From NCBI RefSeq assembly GCF_017676345.1, contig NZ_JAFFZM010000017.1, positions 1-64,000 of the forward strand: a stretch of 64,000 nucleotides of DNA. The letters run 5' to 3'. Origin of the DNA: Streptomyces smyrnaeus. Its GTDB lineage: Bacteria > Actinomycetota > Actinomycetes > Streptomycetales > Streptomycetaceae. Below the pieces are notes generated by a model that saw only the letters and a program-made list of their open reading frames with translations, was not told the DNA's origin and searched no databases. The position numbers and the translations under genes were made by a program. Shown here one piece after another: positions 1 through 9,883 of the stretch; the first letter of the stretch is position 1, and every line of letters starts with the position of its first letter.

Positions 1-30
1 GCCCCCCGACACGACCCCTCGGCGGCAGCC

Positions 31-54
31 GAAAAACCAAGGGGGCGTGCCCCC
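31..54 (-). terminator. Rho-independent terminator of the SDR/ALDH/GlnA operon
   Basis: On the minus strand a GGGGGC/GCCCCC hairpin (41-54) is followed by TTGGTTTTT, a classical hairpin plus T-run. That is unusual in such GC-rich DNA. It lies about 50 bp past the dehydrogenase stop and would end the leftward operon. Confidence 0.7.
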
Positions 55-100
55 ACAACAGGGGCGGCGACAGCCGGAGGGGGACAGGGGGCGGAGCCCC

Positions 101-895
101 TTATTGGGGGGTGACGTAGGCGGCGGCGATGCCGCCGTCGACCAAGAACTCCGCGGCGTTGACGAACGACGCATCATCACTGGCGAGAAACGCCACCGCC
201 GAGGCGATCTCCTCCGCCTCGGCGAACCGTCCCACGGGGACATGCACCAGGCGGCGCTGCGCCCGCTCCGGGTCCTTGGCGAACAGTTCCTTCAGGAGGG
301 GGGTGTTGACCGGGCCGGGGCACAGCGCGTTCACCCGGATGCCCTCCCGGGCGAACTGGACTCCCAGTTCCCGTGACATGGCCAGTACTCCGCCCTTGGA
401 GGCGGTGTAGCTGATCTGCGAGGTGGCGGCGCCCATCACCGCCACGAAGGAGGCGGTGTTGATGATGGAGCCCCGCCCCTGCGCCCGCATGTACGGCAGT
501 ACGGCCTTGCAGCACAGGTAGACCGAGGTCAGGTTGGTGTGCTGCACGCGCTGCCACGCTTCCAGCCCGGTCTCCAGGATCGAGTCGTCGTCGGGCGGCG
601 AGATTCCGGCGTTGTTGAAGGCGATGTCGACGGAGCCGTAGGTGTCGTCGGCGGTGCGGAAGAGCGCCTCCACCTGTTCGGGGTCGGTGACGTCGGCCCG
701 TACGTAGAGCCCTCCGGTTTCCGCGGCGGCAGCCGCCCCACGTTCGGCGTCCACGTCGGCGCAGACGACGTGGGCCCCCTCGGAGGCGAGGCGGCGGGCG
801 GTGGCGAGGCCGATGCCGCTGCCCGCGCCGGTGACGACGGCCGTACGCCCGACCAGGCGGCGGCACAGGGGGGTCTCGGAGTCGGTGACGCTCAC
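101..895 (-). CDS. SDR-family oxidoreductase (probable alcohol dehydrogenase of the ethanolamine cluster)
   Basis: A 264-aa classical short-chain dehydrogenase. A Rossmann TGAGSGIG motif is at residues 22-29, NNAG at 94-97, and the catalytic Ser149/Tyr163/Lys167 triad (YTASK) is intact. The Asp after strand 2 (CADVD) suggests NAD(H) preference. It is the last gene of the leftward operon and overlaps the aldehyde dehydrogenase by 4 bp (ATGA), which implies translational coupling. The family normally oxidises secondary or primary alcohols. Given the neighbours I infer that it oxidises the hydroxyl of gamma-glutamylethanolamide, but the substrate cannot be read from the sequence. Confidence 0.88.
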   Translation of the reverse strand: MSVTDSETPLCRRLVGRTAVVTGAGSGIGLATARRLASEGAHVVCADVDAERGAAAAAETGGLYVRADVTDPEQVEALFRTADDTYGSVDIAFNNAGISPPDDDSILETGLEAWQRVQHTNLTSVYLCCKAVLPYMRAQGRGSIINTASFVAVMGAATSQISYTASKGGVLAMSRELGVQFAREGIRVNALCPGPVNTPLLKELFAKDPERAQRRLVHVPVGRFAEAEEIASAVAFLASDDASFVNAAEFLVDGGIAAAYVTPQ

Positions 896-2295
896 TGGCT
901 CTCCTCGGTGCTGATGAAGACGTTCTTGGTCTCGGTGAAGGCGGCGAGGGCGTCGGGGCCGAGTTCGCGGCCGAGTCCGGACTGCTTGTAGCCGCCGAAG
1001 GGGGTGGAGTAGCGCACGCTGCTGTGCGAGTTGACGGAGAGGTTTCCGGCGGCGACGGCGCGGGAGACGCGCAGGGCGCGGGCGCTGTCGCGGGTCCAGA
1101 TGGAGCCGGAGAGGCCGTAGTCGGTGTCATTGGCGAGCCGTACCGCCTCCTCCTCGTCGTCGAAGGGGATGACGACGGCGACGGGGCCGAAGATCTCCTC
1201 CACCGCGGCCCGCTCCCCCACGGTGCCCTGCAGCACCGTCGCCGGATACCAGAAGCCGGGGCCTTCGGGGATGCTGCCGCGGATGAGCGCGGGGGCGTCC
1301 TCGGGGACGTATCCGCGTACGCGCTCCCGCTGGCGGGCCGAGACGAGGGGGCCCATCGCGGTTCCGGCCTCGGCCGGGTCGCCGGCGCGGAAGGCGTGGA
1401 CGGCCGGCTCCAGGAGTTCCAGGAACCGGTCGTGGACGGAGCGCTGGACGAGGATGCGGCTGCGGGCGCAGCAGTCCTGGCCGGTGTTGTCGAGGAAGGA
1501 GCCGGGGGCGGCGGTCGCGGCGCGCTCCAGGTCGGCGTCGGCGAAGATGATGTTGGGGCTCTTGCCGCCGAGTTCGAGCGTCACGCGTTTCACGGAGGCG
1601 GCGCACCGGGCCATGATGCGCTTGCCGACCGCGGTGGAGCCGGTGAAGACCACCTTGGCGACGCGCGGGTGCTCGACCAGCGCGCTGCCGGTGACGGGTC
1701 CCTCGCCGGGCAGCACCTGGAAGAGTCCCTCGGGCAGCCCGGCTTCGAGCGCCAGTTCGGCCAGTCGCAGCGCGGTCAGCGGGGTGGTCTCCGCGGGCTT
1801 GAGCAGTACCGCGTTCCCGGCCGCCAGCGTGGGAGCGGAGCCCCAGGCGGCGATGGGCATGGGGAAGTTCCAGGGCGCGATGACGGCGACGACGCCCAGC
1901 GGTTCGGCGAAGGTGATGTTGACGCCGCCGGCGACCGGGATCTGCCGGCCGGTCAGCCGCTCGACTCCGCCGGCGGAGTAGTCGAGCAGGTCGCGGACGT
2001 TGCTCGCCTCCCAGCAGGCGTTGCTCAGCGGGTGCCCGGCCTCGCGCATCTCCAGGACGCCGAGTTCCTCGATGTGCCCGTCGACGACGGAGGCGAACCT
2101 GCGCAGCAGCCGGGCCCGGTCGGCGGGCGGCAGTCCGGCCCATTGCGTCTGTGCCGCGGCGGCCCGGCCGACGGCACGGTCGACCTCTTCGGGAGTGGTG
2201 ACGGGGACGGTGGTGATCAGCTCCTCCGTCGCCGGGTTGACGATGTCGAGCTTCTCGGCCGGTGGTCCGGTGGGCTGCTCTTGCTCGTGCTGCAC
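892..2295 (-). CDS. Aldehyde dehydrogenase family protein
   Basis: A 467-aa NAD(P)-dependent aldehyde dehydrogenase. The PWNFP motif is near residue 141, the ELGGKSPN segment with the general-base Glu at 241-248, and the catalytic Cys275 lies in GQDC. EIFGPV is near the C-terminal third. A GTG start follows the glutamine-synthetase-like gene by 32 bp. PuuC/GabD-like enzymes oxidise gamma-glutamyl aldehydes in polyamine catabolism. Beside a GlnA4-type ligase the likely substrate is gamma-glutamylacetaldehyde, giving gamma-glutamylglycine. This is inference from context; the family assignment is secure. Confidence 0.9.
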   Translation of the reverse strand: MQHEQEQPTGPPAEKLDIVNPATEELITTVPVTTPEEVDRAVGRAAAAQTQWAGLPPADRARLLRRFASVVDGHIEELGVLEMREAGHPLSNACWEASNVRDLLDYSAGGVERLTGRQIPVAGGVNITFAEPLGVVAVIAPWNFPMPIAAWGSAPTLAAGNAVLLKPAETTPLTALRLAELALEAGLPEGLFQVLPGEGPVTGSALVEHPRVAKVVFTGSTAVGKRIMARCAASVKRVTLELGGKSPNIIFADADLERAATAAPGSFLDNTGQDCCARSRILVQRSVHDRFLELLEPAVHAFRAGDPAEAGTAMGPLVSARQRERVRGYVPEDAPALIRGSIPEGPGFWYPATVLQGTVGERAAVEEIFGPVAVVIPFDDEEEAVRLANDTDYGLSGSIWTRDSARALRVSRAVAAGNLSVNSHSSVRYSTPFGGYKQSGLGRELGPDALAAFTETKNVFISTEESQ

Positions 2296-2327
2296 TGCGG
2301 TGACGTCCTAACGTGCGCTCGGAAGAC

Positions 2328-3695
2328 TTACAGGCGTTCGAAGGAGCGGTAGCGCTCCCAGTCCGTGACGGCGGTGTCGAAGGCCCGCTGCTCGACCCGG
2401 GCCATGTTGAGGTAGTGGTCCACCACGTCGCTGCCGAACGCGTCCCGGGCCAGTGTGCTGTCCTGCCACAACGCGGCGGCCTCCCGGAGGGTGGTGGGTA
2501 CGTGCGCGGCGTCACCGGTGTAGGCGTTGCCGGTGCAGGCGGCCGGGAGCTCCAGCTCGTTGTCGATGCCGTGCAGTCCGGCCGCGATCATCCCGGCGAC
2601 GGCCAGATAGGGGTTGACGTCGCCGCCCGGTACCCGGTTCTCCAGCCGGTGTCCGGGGCCGTGGCCGATGACCCGTAGCGCGCAGGTGCGGTTGTCGGGT
2701 CCCCAGGCGACGGCGGTGGGGGCGAAGGAGCCGGGCTGGAACCGCTTGTAGGAGTTGATGTTCGGGGCGTACAGCAGGGTGAGTTCGCGCAGTGCGGCGA
2801 GCTGTCCGGCCAGGAAGTGCCGCATCAGGGGCGCCATGCCGTGCTCGCCCTGTTCGTCGGCGAGGACGGCGCGGCCTTCCTCGTCGCGGAGCGAGAGGTG
2901 GATGTGGCAGGAGTTGCCCTCGCGTTCGTCGTACTTGGCCATGAAGGTGAGCGCCCGGCCCTCCTGCGCGGCGATCTCCTTGGCACCCGTCTTGTAGATG
3001 ACGTGCTGGTCGCAGGTGGTGAGCGCGTCGGCGTAGCGGAAGGCGATCTCGTGCTGGCCCAGGTTGCACTCGCCCTTGGCCGATTCGACGACCATGCCGG
3101 CCGCGGCCATCTCGTTGCGGATCCGGCGCAGCAGGGGCTCGACGCGTCCGGTGCCGAGGATGGAGTAGTCGACGTTGTACTGGTTGGCGGGGGTCAGGCC
3201 CCGGTAGGCGCTGTCCCACGCCTGCTCGTAGGTGTCCTGGAAGACCATGAACTCCAGCTCGGTGCCGACGTAGGCGTGCCAGCCTCGTTCGGCCAGCCGG
3301 TCGAGCTGGCGTTTGAGGATCTGCCGTGGCGAGGCGACCACGGGTGACCCGTCGTGCCAGGCCAGGTCCGCGGTGAGCAGCGCGGTGCCCGGGTTCCAGG
3401 GCAGGTGGCGCAGCGTGGCGGTGTCGCCGTGCATGGCGAAGTCGCCGTAGCCGCGCTCCCAGGAGGACATCTCGTAGCCGTCGACGGTGTTGAGCTCCAC
3501 GTCGACCGCGAGCAGATAGTTGCAGCCCTCGGTGCCGCCGTCGAGTACGTCGCTGAGGAAGTGGGGGGCGGCGAACCGCTTTCCCTGGAGGCGTCCTTGC
3601 ATATCGGTGAAGGCCAGGACGACGGTGTCGATCTCGCCCGCGTCGACGAGTCTCCTCAGTTCGGCCACGGCGAGCGGTGGTGTGCGGTCTGCCAC
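2328..3695 (-). CDS. glnA4: Glutamine-synthetase-like gamma-glutamyl-amine ligase, GlnA4 type
   Basis: 455 aa from a GTG start with AGGAGG seven bases upstream; longer in-frame extensions have no ribosome site and read through the divergent promoter. GS-fold motifs are present: TELEF (about 145), a modified ECNLGQHE in place of the usual PGQHE, GNSCHIHLS for ATP, NSYKRF, and ENRVPGGDVNPYL. The adenylylation-loop Tyr of true GlnA is absent, so it is probably not the housekeeping enzyme. In S. coelicolor the gene in this context (SCO1613, GlnA4) is a gamma-glutamylethanolamide synthetase; GlnA2/GlnA3 act on polyamines. Divergent from a FadR-type regulator. The ethanolamine specificity is inferred from synteny and the adjacent ethanolamine-type permease. 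Confidence 0.85.
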   Translation of the reverse strand: MADRTPPLAVAELRRLVDAGEIDTVVLAFTDMQGRLQGKRFAAPHFLSDVLDGGTEGCNYLLAVDVELNTVDGYEMSSWERGYGDFAMHGDTATLRHLPWNPGTALLTADLAWHDGSPVVASPRQILKRQLDRLAERGWHAYVGTELEFMVFQDTYEQAWDSAYRGLTPANQYNVDYSILGTGRVEPLLRRIRNEMAAAGMVVESAKGECNLGQHEIAFRYADALTTCDQHVIYKTGAKEIAAQEGRALTFMAKYDEREGNSCHIHLSLRDEEGRAVLADEQGEHGMAPLMRHFLAGQLAALRELTLLYAPNINSYKRFQPGSFAPTAVAWGPDNRTCALRVIGHGPGHRLENRVPGGDVNPYLAVAGMIAAGLHGIDNELELPAACTGNAYTGDAAHVPTTLREAAALWQDSTLARDAFGSDVVDHYLNMARVEQRAFDTAVTDWERYRSFERL

Positions 3696-3727
3696 GGGTG
3701 GGCCTCCTGTCGGTCCGCGGAAGCCAT

Positions 3728-3747
3728 AAGGTATCCGTACAGACCTT
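3728..3747. promoter_or_regulatory. Candidate operator between glnA4 and the GntR gene
   Basis: An AAGGT-N10-ACCTT inverted repeat is centred in the 91-bp divergent intergenic region, with a GTA-N4-TAC inside it. FadR-subfamily regulators bind short palindromes of this kind in their own divergent promoters. Binding by the adjacent regulator is inferred. Confidence 0.45.
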
Positions 3748-3748
3748 T

Positions 3749-3788
3749 GAAACGGAAGAGGGTCGTTCGAAACGGGAGAGGGTGCCAT
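3749..3788 (+). repeat. Two 20-bp direct repeats in the leader of the GntR gene
   Basis: GAAACGGAAGAGGGT (3749-3763) recurs as GAAACGGGAGAGGGT (3769-3783), exactly 20 bp later with one mismatch. The second copy serves as the Shine-Dalgarno region of the regulator (ATG at 3787). The spacing of about two helical turns could also suit a protein binding site. Confidence 0.6.
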
Positions 3789-4518
3789 GCCGCAGGAGGA
3801 CAGGCTGGCCACGGTGCTGCGTACCGTACATGCGGGCAACGGGTTCGAAGAGGCGCTGGAGCAGATCCTGCAGATCGTCCGGCTGGGTCTGGTCGCCGAG
3901 GGCGAACGGCTGCCCGCCGAACGGGAGCTGGCCGAACGGCTCGGTATCAGCCGGGTCACCCTGCGGGAGGTGCTCAAGGTGCTGGCCGAGCAGGGCGTGG
4001 TGGAGAGCAGGCGCGGCCGGTACGGCGGCACCTTCGTGCTCCCGCAGCCGGTCACCGGCGGATCCCAGGACGCCGCGCCCGTACGGGTGCGGCTCCCGGC
4101 AGGCGCCCCGGACCTGGCCGACACCCTCGCCTTCCGCGAGGTCCTGGAAGCGGGCGCCGCCGAGTTGTGCGCCACCCGCGGCCTGTCGGCGGCGGAGTCC
4201 GCACGGCTGCGCGAGGCGCTGGACGCCACCCGGGAGGCGACGCCCGGCAACTACCGAAGACACGACACCCTGCTGCATCTGACCCTGGTCGAGCTGGCCG
4301 GCTCCCCCTCGCTGACCGCGCAGTACGCCGCCGTACGAGCGAAGCTGAACGACCTGCTGAACCGCATCCCGCTGCTGGTGCGGAACCTGGAGCACGCCCA
4401 GCAGCAGCACGCGGCGCTGGTGGCCGCCGTGCTGGAGCAGGACGGCGAGGGCGCCCGGGCCATCGCCCGCGAGCACTGCGCCGGCACGGCCTCCCTGCTG
4501 CGGGGCTTCCTCGCCTGA
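3787..4518 (+). CDS. epuRI: FadR-subfamily GntR regulator (EpuRI-like)
   Basis: 243 aa. The N-terminal winged helix-turn-helix spans about residues 30-85 (GERLPAERELAERLGISRVTLREVLKVL, then a wing with RRGRYGGTF). An all-helical FCD effector domain spans about 105-235. It is divergent from the glnA4-type gene and directly upstream of the permease, the position of SCO1614 (EpuRI), a reported repressor of glnA4 in S. coelicolor. The ligand is probably ethanolamine or a gamma-glutamyl derivative, by inference. An inverted repeat and a direct repeat in the intergenic region are plausible sites. Confidence 0.85.
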   Translation: MPQEDRLATVLRTVHAGNGFEEALEQILQIVRLGLVAEGERLPAERELAERLGISRVTLREVLKVLAEQGVVESRRGRYGGTFVLPQPVTGGSQDAAPVRVRLPAGAPDLADTLAFREVLEAGAAELCATRGLSAAESARLREALDATREATPGNYRRHDTLLHLTLVELAGSPSLTAQYAAVRAKLNDLLNRIPLLVRNLEHAQQQHAALVAAVLEQDGEGARAIAREHCAGTASLLRGFLA

Positions 4519-4626
4519 GGCGGGCCGGCACCAGCCGTCCTGCCCGCCCGCTGTGTGCCGAATTGCCGCTTGTGGTTACAGCTCCTTCATGCACAAGGGT
4601 TGCGCCCGGCTGCCTTCGGCCACAAA

Positions 4627-4642
4627 GGTGTGCCAGCACACC
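4627..4642. promoter_or_regulatory. GGTGTG-CCAG-CACACC palindrome upstream of the permease
   Basis: A perfect 6-bp inverted repeat with a 4-bp spacer lies 26 bp before the permease start, within a 150-bp gap after the regulator gene. It could be an operator or a leader hairpin. The sequence alone does not decide. Confidence 0.4.
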
Positions 4643-4668
4643 AATGGCTGACGGCGGGAGTGTGGCAC

Positions 4669-6159
<1,491 letters not shown>

Positions 6160-6227
6160 CGGACCGCCGCCGGACGAGCCCGTACCGCAGCACAACGACA
6201 GCGAAGCGCCCTCGGCGAAGGAGAACC

Positions 6228-6947
6228 GTGGCACCACCCCTCATCGGCATCACCACCTACCTGGAGCCCTCGGCCCGCTGGGGCGACTGGGACCTTCCCG
6301 CAGCCCTCCTCCCGGCGGGCTACCACCGCATGGCGCAGCAGGCGGGCGCCCGTGCGGTGCTCCTCCCGCCCGACGACGATCCCGCGGCAGCGGCCGAGAT
6401 CCTCTCCCGCCTCGACGGCCTGGTCACGGCGGGCGGCCCCGACATCGACCCGGCCCGCTACGGCGCCGACCGTCACCCCCGCACCGGCCCGGCGTACCCC
6501 GCGCGCGACGCCTGGGAGCTCGCCCTCACCCGCGAGGCCCTGGCGCGGCGCGTGCCGCTGCTGGCGGTCTGCCGGGGCATGCAGCTGCTCAATGTGGCCC
6601 TGGGCGGCACCCTGGTCCAGCATCTGCCCACCGCGGACGCCCATCGCACGGCCCGAGGGGTCTTCGGCCCCCACGACGTCTCCCCCGTCCCCGGCTCCCT
6701 GCTCGCCAAGGTCCTGGAGAACGAGGAAACCGTCTCCGTGCCCACCTACCACCACCAGGCGGTGGCCACCCTCGGCGAAGGCCTCACAGCCACCGCCCAC
6801 GCCACCGGGGACGACACCGTCGAGGCCCTCGAACTGTCGGACGCCGACCACTTCGTACTCGGCGTCCAATGGCACCCCGAGGCGGGCGAGGACCTCCGGC
6901 TGATGCGGGCCTTCGTCAGCGCGGCGGCTACCGGCTCGGGCGGGTGA
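6228..6947 (+). CDS. Class I glutamine amidotransferase, PuuD-like gamma-glutamyl hydrolase
   Basis: 239 aa from a GTG with AAGGAG upstream. The peptidase C26 fold has nucleophile Cys115 (AVCRGMQLLNV) and partners His216/Glu218 (QWHPE). The TAGGPDIDP segment near 68-76 is typical of PuuD. Such enzymes hydrolyse the gamma-glutamyl bond of gamma-glutamyl-GABA; here the expected substrate is gamma-glutamylglycine, releasing glutamate and glycine. It is 68 bp downstream of the permease and likely co-transcribed. Its last 20 bp overlap the convergent LysR gene. Confidence 0.85.
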   Translation: MAPPLIGITTYLEPSARWGDWDLPAALLPAGYHRMAQQAGARAVLLPPDDDPAAAAEILSRLDGLVTAGGPDIDPARYGADRHPRTGPAYPARDAWELALTREALARRVPLLAVCRGMQLLNVALGGTLVQHLPTADAHRTARGVFGPHDVSPVPGSLLAKVLENEETVSVPTYHHQAVATLGEGLTATAHATGDDTVEALELSDADHFVLGVQWHPEAGEDLRLMRAFVSAAATGSGG

Positions 6948-7857
6948 GAGCCAGCAGACGACGCGCGGGTCCGGCGGGCCGGGCCCCGCGGGGCCACACC
7001 GCCCGCAGCGCCCGGCCCGGTACCGGGCCGTCCACCGCCACCTCGATCAACCGCCGCGCCGACAGTTCCTCGCCCACCGCGAGTTCGCTGAGCACGGCCG
7101 GGCCCGCGCCGCTGACTGCCGCCGCCTTGACGGCGGTGGTGGAGGCCAGTTCCAGCAGCGGCGGCGCCAGCCCGCCGTGCTCGGCGAGCGCGGCGTCGAG
7201 GACCTGCCGCGTACCGGAGCCCGGCTCCCGCAGCACCAGCCCGGTTCGGGCCAGTTCGGCGAGCGCCACCGGCTCGCGGCGCCGCGTCCAGGGGTGGCCG
7301 GGCGCGGCGACGACGAGCAGCCGGTCGCGTGCGATGACGGTGCCCTCCAGTCCGGGCGGCACCCCCAGCCCCTCCACGAAACCGAGGTCGGCCTCCGCGT
7401 CGAGGACCATTCGGGCCACGGCCGCGCTGTTGCCGGCGCGCAGCGAGACGGCGGTGTCCGGCCGCTCGGTACGCAGCGCGATCAGCCAGCCGGGCAGCAG
7501 ATACTCGGCGATCGTCATGGAGGCGGCGACGGTCAGCCGCGAGTCGCGCCGGTCGCGCAGCGCGCCGACGCCCGCGTCGAAGGCCTCGGCCGACTCCACG
7601 ATGCGCCGGGCCCAGTCGGTGACCAGCGCACCGGCCGCCGTCAGCCGCGAGCCGCGCGGGGAGCGCTCCAGCAGGGTGACGCCCAGCATCCGTTCCATGG
7701 AGCGGATGCGGCCGCTGGCGGCGGGCTGGCTCACGCCCGTCTCGCGCGCGGCCCGCCCCAGGCTGCCGAGCCGGGCGACGGCAAGCAGCAGCTCCAGCGC
7801 TCCCAGGTCCGGCACCCGGTGTGCCAGGCCACCCCCCGTACCCTCCGCATCAGCCAT
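6928..7857 (-). CDS. LysR-family transcriptional regulator
   Basis: 309 aa. The N-terminal HTH is at about residues 18-78 (LLLAVARLGSLGRAARETGVSQPAASGRIRSMERMLG) and a type-2 periplasmic-binding effector domain follows from about 105. The first 15 residues are a non-conserved extension. It is divergent from the TDT transporter with 70 bp between starts, the usual arrangement for a LysR regulator and its target. The 3' end overlaps the amidase tail by 20 bp. The inducer is unknown; sulphite, tellurite or an organic acid would fit the transporter family. Confidence 0.88.
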   Translation of the reverse strand: MADAEGTGGGLAHRVPDLGALELLLAVARLGSLGRAARETGVSQPAASGRIRSMERMLGVTLLERSPRGSRLTAAGALVTDWARRIVESAEAFDAGVGALRDRRDSRLTVAASMTIAEYLLPGWLIALRTERPDTAVSLRAGNSAAVARMVLDAEADLGFVEGLGVPPGLEGTVIARDRLLVVAAPGHPWTRRREPVALAELARTGLVLREPGSGTRQVLDAALAEHGGLAPPLLELASTTAVKAAAVSGAGPAVLSELAVGEELSARRLIEVAVDGPVPGRALRAVWPRGARPAGPARRLLALTRPSR

Positions 7858-7867
7858 AGGTTCAGCT

Positions 7868-7892
7868 TATGCCTCCATAGGGAGATACTCCC
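7868..7892. promoter_or_regulatory. Overlapping palindromes in the LysR/TDT divergent promoter
   Basis: TAT-N6-ATA (7868-7879) abuts GGGAG-ATA-CTCCC (7880-7892). Adjacent dyads of this sort in a 70-bp divergent gap are typical LysR recognition and activation sites. Assignment is by position only. Confidence 0.45.
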
Positions 7893-7927
7893 TGGTCGCC
7901 GCCCCTGTTCCACAGGAGCGTAGGGAC

Positions 7928-9109
7928 ATGACCGCACCCGTACGCACCACCGGCGTCCGTCCGGCAGACCCACCGGCCACCGCGCCGGACCCGCACATCG
8001 CGGCGGGCCCGCCCGGCGGCACCGCGGCGACCGACACCGGCGCCCGTCCGGCCCGGCTGCGCGAGCTGGGCCCGAACTGGTACGCGGCGGTGATGGGCAC
8101 CGCCGTCGTCGCCACCGCCGGAACCACGCTGCCGGAACACCCGCCGCACGCCGCACTTGCCGGCGTCTGGGCGCTGGCGGCGGTGGCGCTGGTGGTGCTG
8201 CTGGCGGCGCGCGCCGGGCACTGGCTGCGCCACCGCCACCGGGCCCGTGAGCAGCTGCTCGATCCCGCGGTCGCCCCGTTCCAGGGCTGCCTGGCGATGG
8301 CTCTGCTGGCCGTCGGCGGCGGGGCGACCGCGCTGAAGGTGCCGGGGGCCGTGGCTATCGGCGCGGCGCTGTGGGTGGCCGGGACGGCGGTGGGGCTGGT
8401 GGCGGCGGTCGGCGTGCCGTATCTGATGATCGCCCGGCACGATGTGGCGCCGGGCAGCGCGAGCCCGGTGTGGCTGCTGCCGGTGGTGGCGCCGATGGTC
8501 TCCGCCGCACTGGGCCCGCCGCTGGCGGCACATCTGCCCGCGGGCCCGCCCGGACAGGCGCTGCTGCTGGGCTGCTTCGCCCTGTTCGGGATGAGCCTGC
8601 TGGCCACGCTGCTGATACTGCCGCTGGTGCTCTCGCGGCTGGTCCACCACGGCCCGCTGCCGCTGCCGATGACACCGACGCTCTTCCTGGTGCTCGGGCC
8701 GCTGGGGCAGTCGACGACGGCGCTGGGCAACCTCGCCGATGCCGCCCCCGGCGACTTCGCGTCGCTGTCGGTGCTCTACGGGGTGCCGGTGCTCGGGTTC
8801 GCCCTGCTGTGGCTCGCGCTGTCCGCCGCGCTGGTGGGGCGGGCCGCACGGCGGGGAATGGGGTTCTCCCTGACCTGGTGGGCGTTCACCTTCCCCGTCG
8901 GCACCTGTGTGACGGGGGCCGCGGCGGTGTGGCGGCACACCGGGGCCGAAGCGTTCGGCTGGCTGGCGGTGGTGCTGTACGTCCTGCTGGTCGCCGCCTG
9001 GGCGACGGCTGCCGTCCGCACCGTGGCCGGGCTGGTCAGCGGAGCGCTGCTCGCACCGCGGAGGCGAGCACCTGCGGAGCCTCTACCAACGAGGGCCCGT
9101 ACCAGGTGA
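7928..9109 (+). CDS. TDT-family transporter (TehA/Ssu1/SLAC1-like)
   Basis: 393 aa from ATG 7928 (AGGAGCGTAGGG upstream). A 45-residue Pro/Ala-rich N-terminal tail is followed by about 10 hydrophobic helices starting at LRELGPNWYAAVMGTAVVATAG, the signature of the tellurite-resistance/dicarboxylate (TDT) family. FTFPVGT near residue 320 is also typical. The family exports sulphite (Ssu1), transports malate (Mae1) or conducts anions (SLAC1, TehA); the substrate here is not determinable. Probably controlled by the divergent LysR gene. The last 74 bp overlap the convergent gene. Confidence 0.83.
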   Translation: MTAPVRTTGVRPADPPATAPDPHIAAGPPGGTAATDTGARPARLRELGPNWYAAVMGTAVVATAGTTLPEHPPHAALAGVWALAAVALVVLLAARAGHWLRHRHRAREQLLDPAVAPFQGCLAMALLAVGGGATALKVPGAVAIGAALWVAGTAVGLVAAVGVPYLMIARHDVAPGSASPVWLLPVVAPMVSAALGPPLAAHLPAGPPGQALLLGCFALFGMSLLATLLILPLVLSRLVHHGPLPLPMTPTLFLVLGPLGQSTTALGNLADAAPGDFASLSVLYGVPVLGFALLWLALSAALVGRAARRGMGFSLTWWAFTFPVGTCVTGAAAVWRHTGAEAFGWLAVVLYVLLVAAWATAAVRTVAGLVSGALLAPRRRAPAEPLPTRARTR

Positions 9110-9773
9110 GATGGCGGCCGCTGCACAGCGCGGCAGGGGTGTGGGGGAATGCTTCCGGTCCGTCCTCGGCGGTGAAGCGGTACGGCTCGTCCGGCAGTAC
9201 GACCAGCTCGGCGCTGCCCCGCTCGGACAGCTTCGCCATCGGTACGCGCGGATAGCGTTCGTCGTGTGCGGCGTAGACGTTGTGCACGCCGAGGTGGGCC
9301 AGCAGCGCACCGGCGAAGGTGTCCCGGCCCAGCACCATCCACGGCTTGCGCCAGATCGGTACGACAGCGCGGACGTCGAACTCCGCGCGGGCCTCGGCCC
9401 ACGCGGTCTCGGCCGCGTCGAGCCAGGCGGGGCGCGGCAGGGCGCAGCCCTCGGTCAGTACCCGGTGCAGTTCGCCGAAGCCCTGCTCCAGTGTGCGGAT
9501 CTCGGTCACCAGCACCCGCAGCCCCGCGGCGCGCAGGGCACGCAGATCCTCGGGGCGGTTCTCCTCCTCGTTGGCGAGCACGAGATCCGGAGCGAGGCCG
9601 ACGACGGCCGCGAGGTCGGGGTTCTTGGTGCCGCGCACCCTGGTGACCTGAAGATCCGCCGGATGTGTGCACCAGTCGGTCGCTCCGACCAGCAGCTCGG
9701 GCGCGGTGGCCGCCACCGCCTCGGTGAGCGACGGGACGAGCGACACGACGGAACGGCGAGTCATACGCAGCAC
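9036..9773 (-). CDS. Helical-backbone metal receptor (BtuF-like), no signal peptide
   Basis: 245 aa related to the periplasmic-binding domain of vitamin B12/iron receptors: VVSLVPSLTEAVAA near the start, GTKNPDLAAVVGLAPDLVLANEEENR about 48-73, and TWYGPSL near the end. There is no lipobox or signal peptide, and no permease or ATPase beside it, so it is probably cytoplasmic and not part of a complete ABC importer. Cobalamin or another tetrapyrrole/metal ligand is possible. It overlaps the TDT gene tail-to-tail by 74 bp, so both 3' ends constrain each other. Confidence 0.75.
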   Translation of the reverse strand: MLRMTRRSVVSLVPSLTEAVAATAPELLVGATDWCTHPADLQVTRVRGTKNPDLAAVVGLAPDLVLANEEENRPEDLRALRAAGLRVLVTEIRTLEQGFGELHRVLTEGCALPRPAWLDAAETAWAEARAEFDVRAVVPIWRKPWMVLGRDTFAGALLAHLGVHNVYAAHDERYPRVPMAKLSERGSAELVVLPDEPYRFTAEDGPEAFPHTPAALCSGRHLTWYGPSLVEAPQVLASAVRAALR

Positions 9774-9883
9774 CCTACGGGGTCCTGGGCCGGGCGACGC
9801 GGCGTGCGGGACGGCAGCACGCCAGGGAGGTGACGATCCGACCGATCCGTTTCGGTAAGAGGTGAAACGGTACCTCTCCTGGC

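Noticed and set aside
2328..4250. 640-residue version of the GS-like protein
   Set aside because: The extra N-terminus overlaps the divergent regulator gene and promoter and lacks a ribosome site; the GTG at 3695 has AGGAGG and gives normal family length.
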